Below, piece by piece: positions 1 to 12,547 of a DNA stretch of 64,000 nt. The translations under genes and the position numbers were made by a program. Source of the stretch: Alligator mississippiensis (Eukaryota > Chordata > Crocodylia > Alligatoridae). Each line of letters opens with the position of its first letter. Positions within the stretch are counted from its first letter, which is position 1. The notes below the pieces were generated by a model. That model made no database searches. It was not told the origin of the DNA and saw only the letters and a list, made by a program, of their open reading frames with translations. Location of the stretch: the NCBI RefSeq assembly GCF_030867095.1, contig NC_081824.1:148891433-148955432 (forward strand), in the 5' to 3' direction.

Positions 1-1309
1 CCTTTATTCTACATCGACTTTTTCACCATCTCACCTGCTCTCTTCCCAGCTCCATTCATAGCCAGTGCTATGCATCATCTGGGCTGTGGATGCGGGGAAG
101 CAGAGTTTGCAGCAATGCAGACAGCCAGCAAGTACTGAATGGGGCACCCTTTCTTCTTTGAAAGACAATGATACAATGCCCAAACTCAACCTCTCTCCCT
201 TTCTAGCCCCTTAACTGTCTCTTTTTAACAACTAAGCCCTCATATAAGCAATCAGCTTGACTGCCTAGCTGGTGGTTTTCATCCATAAAACAGGTATGGA
301 GCATGCACATTTCTTATGCCACATTATCCACATGTTTGAAAGGAGCTCCTCTTGCTGTGAAAGCATAGTTCTGTCCCTAAGCTCCAGTCATTCGCTGGTC
401 TCTTTGCTGAAATCACCAGCCAGGGAGACATCTGGCATGATTGACATGAACAGAGTGAATAATTCATGGCAGACAATTTATTTTGATGAATTTTTGCCTC
501 TTTTTTTCCTGTTTGAAAATTGCCCGCATGTAGGCTCTGGATAGCTCTAATTTATCTGGGATTTGAAATTAATCACTGAATACTTTCTGCAAATAATTGC
601 TTACCTGTAGCCCACTCACAAGCAGCTCCATGCAATTATTTCAAATTCCAAATTCTTGTTGGGTCAGTTACTTTTGATTGGTCTCTTGGGCCAGATTCTG
701 ACCTCAGCTACAGTGGTGTAAATCCGGAACAACTCCATTAACATCTGTGACACAACTGCAGATTCACACTGATGTCACTGATCTGGTTACTTAACTAGCT
801 AAGTAAAGCTGGGAATCAGGTTTCTGGGGCAAATATTCACAAGTTCACATTTTGTTTCTGTGAAGTGAAAAGATGCAGCTTCTGAGACTATTCCTGCCAG
901 TTAATGCATTTACTGAAAGCAAACACTGGAAGGGAATGAGGACAGCCAAAGTAAATGGAAGGCCTGATTTGCTCCTGAGTTTGTCCAGTTTTACACCAGT
1001 ATAAGTCCACTGAAATGAATGGTGTTACACCACCATGAAATTGGTATATCACAATGGTGAATCAAACCTTTGCTTTGATTAATTGTCTTTGCGCCATGAC
1101 ACGGCATGGGCTGGCCCTTTAAGGAAAGCAATTTAAGCCTGGCTTGTTCCTTGCTCTCAGGTTCCAAGTGATGGATTTGGGATGATGGTTGGGTTGGGCT
1201 GGGTGAACAGGCACCATGTGGTGGTAGCCAGGTGGGTTTTCTCTAAGAGTGAGTCTACTTCATCAGAGAGAAAGACCAGAAGAAGGCTCTTCAGAGATGC
1301 CCAGAGTGG
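1..1309. other. Intergenic with traces of an ancient fold-back repeat
   Basis: 690-780 (CAGTGGTGTAAATCCGGAAC) and 970-1045 (TTTTACACCAGTATAAGTCC) look like two arms of an old inverted amniote repeat. No gene is supported. Confidence 0.45.
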
Positions 1310-1317
1310 GCCCTGCA

Positions 1318-1597
1318 TAGGGTGACCATACATCCTGGTTTGGCTTGGATGATCCCAGATTTCAAAGGATGGTCCTAGCTGGTTGGTGAAAATTAAAAAC
1401 AAGAGTCCTGGAATCACAGGGGCATGGATTGACATCTGATGGGGAGGTGGAATGGCATGGCACACCAGTCAGTTCCACCTCCCTGCTCGACTGTGCCTGC
1501 GCCCCCACCTCTGCCCGTCTGCAGCAGCACACCACTGACTTGTGGGGGGGAGGTGGGCAGCATCCCGGATGTCCCAGATTTCTTTATGGTCACCCTA
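1318..1597. mobile_element. hAT MITE, TSD GCCCTGCA
   Basis: 280 bases. Ends TAGGGTGACCATA inverted at both sides, flanked by perfect 8-bp duplications GCCCTGCA (1310-1317; 1598-1605). The GC-rich interior carries no transposase; overlapping short frames are chance. Confidence 0.93.
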
Positions 1598-1605
1598 GCC
1601 CTGCA

Positions 1606-2029
1606 GGACTCCCAACCCAGGTCATGTAGAGAACTAAGAAAGGGCAGAGCCTTGCAATTATGATGCTGGAGTAACTGGAGAAAGGTCACTGCAGGGGATC
1701 TAGAGGGAACCAAACTAGGGACAGAAAGGACAAGGACAGGGGCTATTCTGGCTGTAATTAGTTGCAGGGAGGGGTAGAAGTAGTACTTCTCACACCAGGC
1801 TCAGGAAAAAGTCTGGCTACAGCTGCTTGCAGGAGTAAGACAAGAAGCTTGAAGAATCAATAGACAGCAGCATTCATGTTTTGGGCAAAACTATTGAATT
1901 CAGAGATTGCAAAATCTGCTCAGTAAGCTAAGCAGTAAGCAGAGAGCAGTGGCTCAGGGATAAGTAGCTCAGGTGGGGACTGCATTGAACAGGCTTTTCT
2001 CCATGCTAGTGACTTGGGGTGGCTGATTG
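1606..2029. other. Intergenic, no feature seen
   Basis: No gene or recognised repeat; the CR1 leader may extend into its right part. Confidence 0.45.
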
Positions 2030-2471
2030 GTGCGAGTGTTTGCCTAATGCCTGGAGTATATTTGGGGGGGGTTCCCCTCCTCTGTGGTGTGTTTTTCCTC
2101 CCTCCCTTCCTCTTTTTGCTCTTTTCTTTTTTACCAATTCTGGAGTGACAGGGCTTACCTAGGGTGAGGCTGATTTAGGTGATTGAGGGGTGGAGCAAGG
2201 AGGAGAGGCAGCCTTACAAAAAACAGTCCCTGGTGAATGGTGGGAGCAGTGAATAAAAGGCAACAAACAGAGAAGGAGTTTGCCTAGGGAGTTCGCTGTT
2301 GGAGGGTGCCAGCGAGCAGGAGACTGTGCATATGCATGGGTGTGTGGAAAAGGGTCCTGGTGTGGGTGTTTGGTGTGCAGGTTCTTGTAGTGCATCTTTC
2401 CCCCTACCTCCCTCCCCTCTTTTTTTTCTCCTGGTAGCATAGGTGTTCTCCAGGGAACAAAGGAGGTACAA

Positions 2472-3430
2472 ATGGAGTCTGGGTCAGCAGTTGTGACCTG
2501 CATGGGATGTGCCATGTTTGTGCTTCTTTCAGAGGGTCAGGAGCACTTCATCTGCACCAAGTGTAAGCTGGTGTCTGTCCTGGAAGAGAAGATTTACATA
2601 TTGGAGGCACAGGTATGAATGCTGCATTGCATCCAGGACCAGGAAAATTACTTGGACAAGAGTTAGGAGAGGCTGGCACTAGAGGGGCCAAAGAGCAATG
2701 AGGAGAAGTGGCATCATATGACTACTTGAAGAAAGGGGGCCCCCAGGATTGAAGAGGAGTGGATTGAAGTCAGCAACTGCTTTCAGGCACTCTGGTAGAA
2801 GAGGCAGAGGAGAAGACATCTGCAGGCCTGAGGCAGAGGAGACAGCAGCCTACAGTGCAGGAAGTCGAAAGCCCCAAGGACAGGGGCTCCAGGACCACTG
2901 CACCAAGAAGGAAGAGAAGAGTGGTGGTGGTTGGAGATTCCCTTCTGTGGGGGACTGAGGAGCCAAGTTGTCATAAAGATTTGGGGGGCGAGGAGGTGTG
3001 CTTCCTGCTTGGATCCTGAATTTGGGATGTCATAGAGAGTCTACCAAAACTCAGCCATCTTTTGAACCTCTACCCCTTCCTGCTTGTCCATGTAAACCCT
3101 AACAACATTGCCAAGAATATCGCTGAGCAGATCAGAGCTGACTATGAGGCTCTTGGCAAAAGGATTAAGGATCCTAGAGCACAAACAGTGTTCTCATCAA
3201 TACTTCTCATGGAAGACAGGGGTCCAGGAAGAGACCATTGTATCCTAGAAGTGAACACATGACCAAGAGTGGTGTCAATATGATGGCTTCAGCTTTTTTG
3301 ACAACAGACTGATATTTTTGAAAGGGGGGCTGCTATCAAGAGATGGGATCCATCTGATGAGAATGGGGAAGAGCATCTTTGGGCATTGTTTGGCCAATCT
3401 ACTAAGGAAGGCTTTAAACTAGGTTCCACA
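2472..3430 (+). pseudogene. CR1 ORF1 remnant: zinc-finger-like start and GDSL esterase
   Basis: ATG at 2472 opens MESGSAVVTCMGCAMFVLLS with C-x2-C pairs (CMGC; CTKC) and a short coiled-coil-like stretch ending in a stop. After frameshifts, 2920-3260 gives VVVVGDSLLWGTEE (GDSL block at 2933-2944) and HVNPNNIAKNIAEQIRADYE, the SGNH/GDSL esterase fold of CR1 ORF1. In live CR1s, ORF1 binds nucleic acid and carries this esterase domain; here it is dead. Confidence 0.8.
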
Positions 3431-3784
3431 GGGGATGGTGATCAAAACCACCTAGCAACAGGGCGCACAGTGCAGAGGGGAAAGGACTCAGAGAAGCAAT
3501 TCAATTCTGGGAAAGGGCCAGAAACCTACAGGACTGTAACAAGTGGCACAAAAAGAAAGCAAGGAGGACAAAATACAAAATACATCTGATGCAGGTGCAC
3601 AAATGCAAGAAGTCTGGGGAATAAACAACATGAGTTGAAGCTGTGGCCTGTGAAAAGAACTACAATCTGACTGGCATCACTGAAACCTGGTGGGACAGCT
3701 CTTATGACTGTAATGTCAATGTGGAAGGTTATACTCTGTTTCAGAAAGGATTAGGAGAAAAGGTGGTGGTGTTGCCTTATATGT

Positions 3785-4935
3785 CAGAAGCTCATACACT
3801 TGTTCCCTGGTTCAGGAGGGTTGCAGCACGACTGGTCCAGATGCTCGGACATCATATGGGAGGGGTTTGCATGGCTCAGGAAGAACGCAAAAAACTCAAG
3901 TAATATGCCCAGCAGGGGCTGGAACCGTAAATTACTTACCTGATGCAGGTGCAAGAACAGAGACCATGAAGCGGTGAGCAGAGCCACCTCTGTGATTTAT
4001 AAGTACATGCTCTCTGAGGCTGGAGAGGCTCATGGGGCATGACATCAGATGCCTGTGCCAAGAACCAGCTATAAGAGACCAAACAGAGCTGTATGGCAAG
4101 GAAGCAGGAAGCAGCACAGTTGCCACAAGCTCTGGCATGCCAAGACTGGCAAAGCACCAAGCTGGTTCCACAGCCAGGATACCCAGAGGGGTATCTTGCT
4201 CTTCCATGATCTAGGGCCACCCTGAAGAGGATCCCAGGGCTTGGATGTGAAAAGAAGGACACATGAGTGAGGCGGGGACATTACTGCTACTCTTTTTTGT
4301 TGTACAGTTTTGTTTCTTTTTTTTGTTGCACCATATCCTGATGGAGCCCTAGAACAGATCAATGCCACATGACCAGAATTAATTAAGGGTGAGTGATTAA
4401 GAGAGTAGGCTACATGATCAGGGACTTTGTTGAATTAAGAGTGCCCGGTAATTCACTGGGGGCTCACTTGGTCTGAAAATTATTTATAGACTGGCTTGAT
4501 TTTGGACTTGAGTTTAGACCATTGTGACTTATGAATTATTTTTGGACATTCATATGTAGTGAATTTGATCATGAACTTTGCTGATTTATGTATTAATGCT
4601 TGGACCTTTCTTTTGGCTTATGAAGTAATTATGGAAGAATTGAATTTGTAACATCTCAGGGACAGTCAAACTAATCACACATGTGGTGTCCCTGTAGTCA
4701 GGACATTCTATGAGAAAGAATGACACCAAACCTGGCTAGTTGCCTACAATTCAAATACCAAGCACTATAAGGCTGACAAGCCTTGATTGGTGTGTGGATG
4801 GGCTGTAGGGGAGAAGGAGCCCCAGGAAACACTTACAAATAGAGCGTGCCCTAAGGTAGTCAACAACACACTTGGAACCTCCCTTTTATTTTCATCAAGA
4901 TAAAGACGTGGCAGACAAGCAGGGGGAGACCTCCC
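3785..4935. repeat. Unclassified 1.1-kb insertion in the CR1 endonuclease region
   Basis: CR1 endonuclease coding traces stop at about 3785 and resume at about 4940; the intervening sequence has no CR1 likeness. I found neither inverted ends nor a clear target duplication. The first 400 bases are GC-richer than the AT-rich second half. Confidence 0.5.
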
Positions 4936-6899
4936 AAGGGGAGAATGCTTGAAGTATCAGTGTGTCAGCATAGACAAGAGTTTGAGCTTGAGCAATGCAA
5001 TCCCAAGCTGCGTGTTACTTACTGTTGTGGCATAGATGGGTACAGGAAGGAAGAAGATGATGAAGCAGAATGCATTTGGGTGAAGTGGAAAAGTGAAAGA
5101 TGCGGTACTGATATAAGGGTGGTGATTTACTATAGGTCACCTAATTGCGGGGGTAGAAGCACTCTTCAAGCAGGTGACAAGTCTGTTCAAAATCTATGGA
5201 ATGGTATTGATGGGAGACTTCAGTTTTCCCCGACATCTGCTGGAAAAACAATGCAGCCAAATATAAAATGTCCAGCCAGTTCCTAACTTGTGCGGAGGAC
5301 AACTTTCTCTTCCAGAAAGTGATTGATACAACTCAGGGATCATCTATCCTGGATCCTGTCCTGACCAACAGGGAAGAACTGGTGGAGGATGTGAAGGTAA
5401 TGGGTAACTTGGGAGGAAGTGATTACAATACAATAGAATTCCAGAACCTGAGACAGGGAAAGCATGAGATCAGCAAAATTAGGATGCTAGATTTCAAAAA
5501 GGCAGATTTCATCCAACTCAAGGAGCTAATAGGCACAGTATCATGGGAAGACAGATTGATGCATAAAGATGCTCAGGAGGGCTGGTAGCTTCTTGGGGGC
5601 ACAGTATTGGAAGCCTAACAAGAAACTGTCCTGACATGGTAGAAGCACAAGAAGACTATCAAGAGATCGATGTGGCTGCACAAGGAGCTTCTAAAATGCC
5701 TCAAATACAAAAGGAAAGCATACAGACAATGGAAAATGGGCAGGTCACCAAGAACACATACCAGGAAATAGAAAGAGCCTGCAGGGACAAAATCAGGATG
5801 GCAAAGAAAAAATGAGCTGTGCCTGGCAAAGGAGGTTAAGAACAGCAAGAAGAGGTTCTTCAGATGTCAGACAGAAAAAAAGGACAAAGGAAACTGTGGG
5901 TCCACTGTTAACAAGCCAGGGGGAACTCCTATCTGAAGATGCAAAGAAGGTGGAGCTACTCAACAGCTACTTGGCCTCAGTCTTCTCAAGAAAAATTAAG
6001 CTACAGCCAGACACTTGACAAGGATTATCTGGATAAAGAAGGAGGCAAGCTGAGGGAGGAGATAACAAAAAAGCCAGCCAGATTGCTTTTGTTGGGTCTG
6101 AATGGATTCATGCTAGCAGGGCTAGATAAGCTTCATCTCAGGGTTCTGAAGGAACAGACAGAAGAGATCTTGGAGTACTTGGCAAAGATCTTCATGAAGT
6201 TGTGGGAGATGGGCCAGTTACCAGAGGACTGGGAAAGGGCCAATGTAGTGCCCCTCTTAAAAGAAAGCCTAGAAAGAGGACCTGGGGAACTACAGATAAG
6301 TTAGCCTCACCTCAATACCTAGGAAATTTACTGAAGCATATACTAAGGAAGGCCATTTGCAAGCATCTGGAGGAGGAAAGGCTGATCGTAAGTAGCCAAC
6401 ATGGATTTATGAAAAACAAATTGTGTCAAACAAACTTGATCTCCTTCTTTGGCAAAGTAACTACTTGAGTAGATGAAAGGAATGCTCTGGATATAATGTA
6501 TCTGGACTTCAGCAAGGTTTTTGACAAGGTCCTGCATGACCTTCTGATAAACAAATTGGAGAAATGTGGGCTGGATAAAACTACTACAAGATGGATAGAT
6601 AACTACCTCAATAGCAAAGGGTTATTAGTAACAGATCCATGTCAGAATGGCAGGAAGTCATGAGTGTTGTCCCTCAGGGTTTGGCCTGGGCCCTGTGCTT
6701 TTCAACGTGTTTATTAATAATTTGGATGCTAGCATGGAAAGCTTCTTGAGCAAACTTGTGGTCAACATGAAACTAGGAAGGATTACAAACATGCTGGAGG
6801 ATGTGAACACAATTCAGAAAAATCTTGACAGACTGGAAAGCTGAGCTAAAGCTAAGAGGATGAAGTTCAGTGTGGACAAATGCAAGGTGCTACACCTCG

Positions 6900-7146
6900 G
6901 CCTCATCTACACGAGACACTGACTGCGCAGTTGTTACTGCGCAGTCATTAATACTTGTGTATACAAATACTAAATGGCTTGGCAGTAACCAGTGTGGTAG
7001 CATCACCGAACAGATTTTAGATGATGCTGACTGCGCAGCAGCTCATTATTACTGCACAGTAGCATTGCATCATGCTTCATGCCATGTGATGCTACTGCGC
7101 AGTAGTAATGAGCTACTGCACAACCAGCATCTCGTGTAGCCATGGC
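6900..7146. mobile_element. MITE of the TCTACAC..TGCGCAGT family inside CR1
   Basis: Ends GGCCTCATCTACACGAGAC and inverted GGGCCATGGCTACACGAGAT. ACTGCGCAGT palindromes are repeated in both arms. CR1 RT coding (KCKVLHLG) stops just before and CR1 sequence resumes just after. Confidence 0.8.
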
Positions 7147-7510
7147 CCTCAAGAGAAATCATCAAAAACACAAATATAAAATGGGTGACACCTGGCTGGA
7201 TGGCAGCACTATGGAAAAGTAATTGATAGTCTTGGTAGACCACAGACTCAATATAAGTCTGCAGTATGATTGATGCAGCTGCACAGAAGGCAAATGTGGG
7301 TTTGGGCTGCATCAATGGAAGCATTATATGCAAGACACGGGAGGTGATAATGCCTCTCTAAAAGGCACAGGTTAGGCCTCATCTGGAGTATTGTGTGCAG
7401 ATATGGGCTCCACAGTTTAAAAAAGACATGAAGAAGTTAGAGAGGGTCCAGAGGTAGGCAACAAAGATGAATAAAGGCAAGTCATATGAGAAGCTGAAGG
7501 AGCTAAGCAT

Positions 7511-8184
7511 TAAGTATGTGCGAAACGGCTATGTTTCGTTTTGGTTTTGGATTCAACCATTTTGGAGGACAGTGATTCATTTTGGTGTTTTGGATCACTG
7601 TTCCATTTCAATTTGGCCAAATCTGTTTCAGAGTTTCAACACTATTTCGGAGATTCATATCGGCCAGGGAGAGGCAGGCATAGCTGGGCAGCTGCAGATT
7701 CTCCTGCAGCTCCTCTACTGTGCTTGCCTCTGCCCTGGTGGGGGAGCCATGGGAGAAGCCCCCACGGCTGCCCTGCCTGGCCCCATCCCTCACCCGGCTC
7801 CAGCCTCCTGGCACTTAAAAAAAAAAAAAGCCCCGCACTCAATGGCTGCAGCAGCAGTGATCAGAGCCTCTGAGGACTTGTGGCAGGGCTCCCTTGTGCA
7901 GCGCAGGGCAGCGGAGGGAAGCTGGGATCACCCCCCCACCTGGCCCCCACGCAGCAGCTGCCTCATGGCATGGGTGCTCCATCCACCCCGCCATCTCAGT
8001 GTTCATGAGCCGCGCCTGGTACCTCAAGGTATGTAGAAAATACATTTAAAGCTGTGTCTATGTCCGAATCGCTGATTCTCAAAATCAGCATCGAATCTTC
8101 AGATTCGGATTTGGCCAAATTGAATCGGGGACAGTGATCTGAATCTGAATCCGAATCAAATAGGGCCTGTTTCACACACCCCTA
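7511..8184. mobile_element. hAT-type MITE with GATTCG/TTTCG subterminal arrays
   Basis: The right end inverts to TAGGGGTGTGTGAAAC and the left end reads TAAGTATGTGCGAAAC, as in the elements at 34312 and 42053. The right arm carries GAATCTGAATCCGAATC words and ACCTCAAGGTATGTAGAAAA; the left arm has TTTCGTTTTGG words. No target duplication is found. It marks the 3' break of the CR1 on its left. Confidence 0.75.
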
Positions 8185-8192
8185 GTATATGT

Positions 8193-8389
8193 ACCCCCGG
8201 TTGACAACCCCTGTGCTAATGCACAGTAGAATTAGTCTGCTGCGCGTTAACTGTCACAAAAAGACTGCACCATTACTACTTCATATTAGCACCAGCTATT
8301 GTACATTTTAGTACCTCATATTAGAGGTACTAAATTTAATGCACAGTAGCAACGGTGCATTAATGCATGTGTAGATGCACTATCTGACT
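8193..8389. mobile_element. MITE fragments (TGCACAGTAG type) next to a hAT right end
   Basis: GTTGACAACCCCTG at about 8199-8212 is a hAT-type right tip. It is followed by CTAATGCACAGTAG...AATGCATGTGTAGATGCA, a partial copy of the TCTACAC MITE family. Confidence 0.5.
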
Positions 8390-11149
8390 GCAAAATCTGG
8401 CCTCAGTAAAAGACACATTTTGCTTTAAACTGACATGTGAAATGTGATCTTTTAATAACTTGGCCCCACTTGGAGTCAGAAAAGGTATTAATTGACTGGC
8501 AATGATAGGGAGGTTTCTGAGAAGCCAAAGAAGGTGATAGTGAGGTAGTAGCGAAACTGCTGACCTGGGTAAGGCATGGCTACACACTGCTCCCATGGAT
8601 GCTTGAGTGAGTCATCCAGTTATGTTGAGTAATGAGAACAAACACTGGCTTTCCAGGAAGCAAACTGAGACCGCTACGCTTCTTTCACCCTGTACACTTA
8701 ACCACAACCAGCTGGTAATGGCTGTCACATGACTGATGTGGGGCCAAGTCAGAATTGAGGAGCAGGCAGTAAAAGACTAGCTCTTCCAGTCCCCAGATCC
8801 ACCCAGGCCCTGGTTAACCAGGCAGCTTAAAGTCTTTTTTTTGACCTTCTTAAAGCTGGAAATCTGTCTGGAAGTCCCCTCAAATTAATTTCTTTGGCAT
8901 CAGCAAGGCAGGAAATACCACAAACTTAAGCAAATGGTGCCCAACATTAAGATAGATGAAGCTTGGTTTGGCCCCTGAGAGAAGATCAGGTTCTTGCTTG
9001 ATACCAACTCCGCTGAATGTAAGTGGCCTGATCAGTGCTCTGGAGAAATGGCAGGACACTGGGCACTTTGCCATCAACTAGGATAGCTTGACTTCAGCTT
9101 CAAGCTTCAGTTTCCTGCACCTCTTCCCTCCAAGAGTGCCCTCCATGCTGTTGTTGTTGCTGCTCCTTTTACTCATTACTGATGCACTATGTCAAGTTTG
9201 CAGTATCACTTTGGTCATTTAATTGAGATGCTATTACTTTCTGACCCTGGGGTCTGAGGCAGTGTTTATACTGAAAATGGTGACCATGTCTGCTGCTCCT
9301 GGCAATGGTGAAACAGAATAGGAAGAAGGAAGGGGGGTTGTATTTTCTTGTGTCTGTATGTAAATTGCCTAGCTCTGTTTGCCAGGCCTTCATTTGTTTT
9401 GAGCTTTTCTTTGAAAGAGTTTTAAGCCTGTCACTGCTGAAGACTTTTTGGCAGCCAAGACTTAAATACAGACTCTAATCACAACTGCACATGTTGTACA
9501 ATCAGCCTAAAAACTGATTAACTTTTATATAAGCTTATGATCAAGGGGCAATTCAAGATGTTGAGCTGGCACCAATTCAGCGTCTGGGTCTGTGTCTCTT
9601 TCTCATGCATGCAATAAAAATATATATGGCCTGCTTAAAAGAGAGAAGCTAATTACATATAATGGGAAATTAAGAGGAACAACCATGAAATTGCCATCAT
9701 AAATTAGACAGGCCATCAGGATATAATATGATGGAATGAGCTGCTGTAAAAATGCTGATTTCACTGAACATACTTACTCTTCATGTGTTTTATTATTCAG
9801 TAGTTTTATTTCATTGGTGGTGGGGAGCAGGGGAACCAAGGGGGCTTATTTCATTTTGAGCAAAATGCAGGAGGGAAACAAACCACGTAGGCTCATCCTT
9901 TTTCTGTAGAGCAAGGAAATATAGGGGCAGGAGGGAAATTAAAGATATTTATTAGCAAAGCTATCCAAACTTATCACTGGTGTAAATCCCATTAGCATCA
10001 CTTCAGTTACATCTCAGATGAAGTCGGCCCTGTGAGCTCAGCACAAAGGCATTTGAATATATATCTGCAGCACCGCCAACAATTCCAGAGGACAGCAAGT
10101 GTGCCTCAGGCCTTAAGCTGATCACCAGCTGAGGTCAGTCAAAGATTCCCTCTGGAACAATACTGCATTCCAGAGGGGGTTGCACCTTTATTTGTAACAT
10201 ACAGCTCTTGCCACAAATTTAGCTGTAATAGTCCATTTTTCTGTTCGGGTACAGTAATTTGTGTGCTATGACTTCCTGGTTTCATTTAATAATTGGATGT
10301 TATTTTCCATACAACCACCCACACAAACCTGATCCTGTATTGGTATGTAGTCTTTAGTGGTCAGATTTCCTGCCCAGAGACACCAGTGCTCTCCACCAAC
10401 TCTAAGTTTACAAAGAAAATGAGTTGTGTAGCAGCAAGTAATTGAACAGCTGCCAGAAAGTGCTCCTACTCAAAGACCTACTGGCTTTCTTTCCCAGGCA
10501 GTGGGTGCTTCATCTTTAAAATCAATCTGACATGTTGGCACAGGCTCAGGCAGTGTTAGTCCATCTGCCGCCTCAATATTCTAGTTAGTTTGCAGAGGTT
10601 TGTGATCAGCTGTACAGGGCATTTTTTTCTCCAGGAATTTCCTTATTTGGACAGACTTAGGCAGGATCTTAATAATCCCCACTCTACTTTCCTTCTCTTA
10701 ATAAGCCTTCAACAAGCTCTGGAAAGAAGCTTAGAAACATGCAAGCGTAGGAGCACTGGGAACAGGGTCTACAAGCAATGTCTTTCTAGTACTTATTATC
10801 ATCCTATTGCATTTAAATGTAGATTTCAAATAAATCTGTCATTAGACACCTGATGGAGAATACAGCATCCTACCAGCCACCATAAGAAATATCACCTTGG
10901 TGATCTCAGTTAAGGTCCTAGCAGGTTGGTGTCCCTGTCACAAACACAAGCACCGTGATTTATACACAAATGGAAGAAAGAGTGGGAATAAAACTAGACA
11001 CCCCTCATCCCTGGAAGTGGTTCATCCTTGTCAAAAGTAACATGCAATATGCAACAATAATGCATTGAACTTCTATATCCTCCTTCTATCAGAGGATTCA
11101 TAATTATTCCCAGACATGAATATAGTAGTGTTCACCCACCTTCACTGCA
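8390..11149. other. Intergenic, mostly unique sequence
   Basis: No gene. A patch at 9957-10030 (CACTGGTGTAAATCCCATTA) resembles an ancient fold-back repeat also seen near 700 and 990. An AT-rich, TAAT-rich block at 9540-9800 could be a conserved non-coding element but cannot be judged from one genome. Confidence 0.45.
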
Positions 11150-11280
11150 GATGGTAAATATTTAATATACCTATTTTACAATGGGAAAAAAGCAGAGACA
11201 CAGGAACCTTGTCTGGCTTGCCTGAAGTCACAAAAAAAAAAATCTGTCAGAGCCAGGATTACTTACTCCCAGCTCATAAG
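11150..11280 (+). mobile_element. MIR-like SINE fragment
   Basis: TTACAATGGGAAAAAAGCAG, TTGCCTGAAGTCAC and CAGAGCCAGGATTA follow the MIR core order. Confidence 0.6.
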
Positions 11281-11386
11281 GGTGTATTTGAGCTGCCACA
11301 ATATGTATATTTCTAACAAAGATTACTTCCCCTATGACATTCCCAAGGTCACCTGCCTTGATCCATGTCAAGAAAAGTCTTGTGCA

Positions 11387-11790
11387 GTGGTTCCCCACTT
11401 TTTTCTGGTTATGACCCTACTTGAAGACATATAATTGTGTGACTCAGTGCCTGCTGTTATGCTGTCCCTCCATCCCCAGTTAACAAGGTTTCACTGCACC
11501 TCAGCTGTCCTGAGATAATTGTCTCTGAGCCTGCTTGTATCTCACAGGGAGAGTTAAACCAAGGCATCTTATCCCTGAATGAAACAGGACTAAGCTGACA
11601 CAGTGCAGCTCTCATCTTTTATGGAGTAGGAGCACGTCCAGGGTAAATCTTTGCCCTCTGTTAGCTGCAAGCATGTGGTGTAACTGTAGGCTTGGGGGAA
11701 TTAGGGTTTCCATGGGGCTCTCAACCTTCTTCATAACTCTCATGGTTCCACTTGGAGTCATGACCCTCTAGTTTGTGGGATTTTCACCTC
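11387..11790. mobile_element. Possible diverged hAT element
   Basis: CAGTGGTTCCCCACTTTTTT at the left and GTCATGACCCTCTAGTTTGTGGGA at the right are loosely inverted (GGTTATGACCC against GGGTCATGAC). No target duplication found. Confidence 0.4.
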
Positions 11791-12167
11791 AAAATGCAAA
11801 AGAAAGCATTATCCAGGAAGGCCTGTCACCATTCTACTTCCTTCTACCTTTAACTCCTCTAGGCAGGAACTCAACTTCATTTTGTGCCTTCTACGTCAAC
11901 ATTTAATGAAGAATCCAAAGCCTCTTACCAAAGCCTCTTTCATCCTATTGCTGCTCAGACCCATCACTGCTGGAGGCTATCAGCTATGATATCCATTATC
12001 TAAATAAGTATAAAAGGAGCAAACAGGGGCTAAAAGAAAGATTTCTTCAAACTGATCCTGTGGAGGCTGGGTTGCTTGCCTTGGAAGAAGTGGCATATTC
12101 AGCCTTAAGCCCTGTAGAATTTGGGTATCCACTGGAGGAATGGGTCCCTATACTCCTCATGCTAGCT

Positions 12168-12354
12168 CAGAGGTGGACAAAATGCGGCCCGGGGGCCGGA
12201 TACAGCCTGCCAGGCCATTCTATCTGGACCGCAGGGCCCCTAAAAAATTTAGAAAATTAATATTTATCTTCCCCTGGCTGCCTGTCATATAGCCCTTGAT
12301 GGCTTGCCAAAACTCAGTTAGTGGCCCTCCGCCTGAAATAATTGCCCACCCCTG
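12168..12354. mobile_element. hAT MITE, TSD TGCTAGCT
   Basis: 187 bases. Ends CAGAGGTGGACAA and inverted CAGGGGTGGGCAA, flanked by perfect 8-bp duplications TGCTAGCT (12160-12167; 12355-12362). The interior contains the typical ATGCGGCCCGGGGGCC word. Confidence 0.93.
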
Positions 12355-12547
12355 TGCTAGCTCATGCAAGAGCCCCTCATGAAGAGGGAGGTTCTACAAC
12401 CCTGAAGGTTCGTAACCAGACTTAATACACTTGGTCTTTCTCCTATGTAGATTCCATGCTGGCTAATAGGAACAAGATGTATACTGTACTGGATATCGGA
12501 TCCTAATCCTAGCCTTCTTCTGCCTCTCAAAATATAGACCCTGTTAC

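Larger units (their letters stand above)
2030..7510 (+). mobile_element. Old nearly full-length CR1 LINE (5' end approximate, 3' end lost)
   Basis: A plus-strand CR1 with leader, ORF1 and ORF2 in the usual order over about 5.5 kb. It is interrupted by an unclassified 1.1-kb insertion (3785-4935) and a MITE (6900-7146), and cut at its 3' end by a hAT element. Many stops and frameshifts show it is old. Its ORF1 and ORF2 remnants are listed separately. Confidence 0.85.
3590..7510 (+). pseudogene. CR1 ORF2 remnant: APE endonuclease and reverse transcriptase
   Basis: 3643-3785 gives the endonuclease start (LTGITETWWDSSYDCNVNVE). After the insertion, 4945-5588 continues the endonuclease (IRVVIYYRSPN; SSILDPVLTNREELVEDVKV). 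RT traces run from about 5830: QLPEDWERANVVPL, VSSQHGFMKNKLCQTNLISF, motif A MYLDFSKVFDKVLHD near 6500, and LGPVLFNVFINNLDASMES. The catalytic FADD of motif C is degraded. Frame shifts and stops are scattered throughout, so no function remains. Confidence 0.85.

Noticed and set aside
7467-8036. 189-codon plus-strand open frame
   Set aside because: It straddles a CR1 remnant and a hAT MITE; similar chance peptides appear in the related copies at 34499-34999 and 42214-42597.
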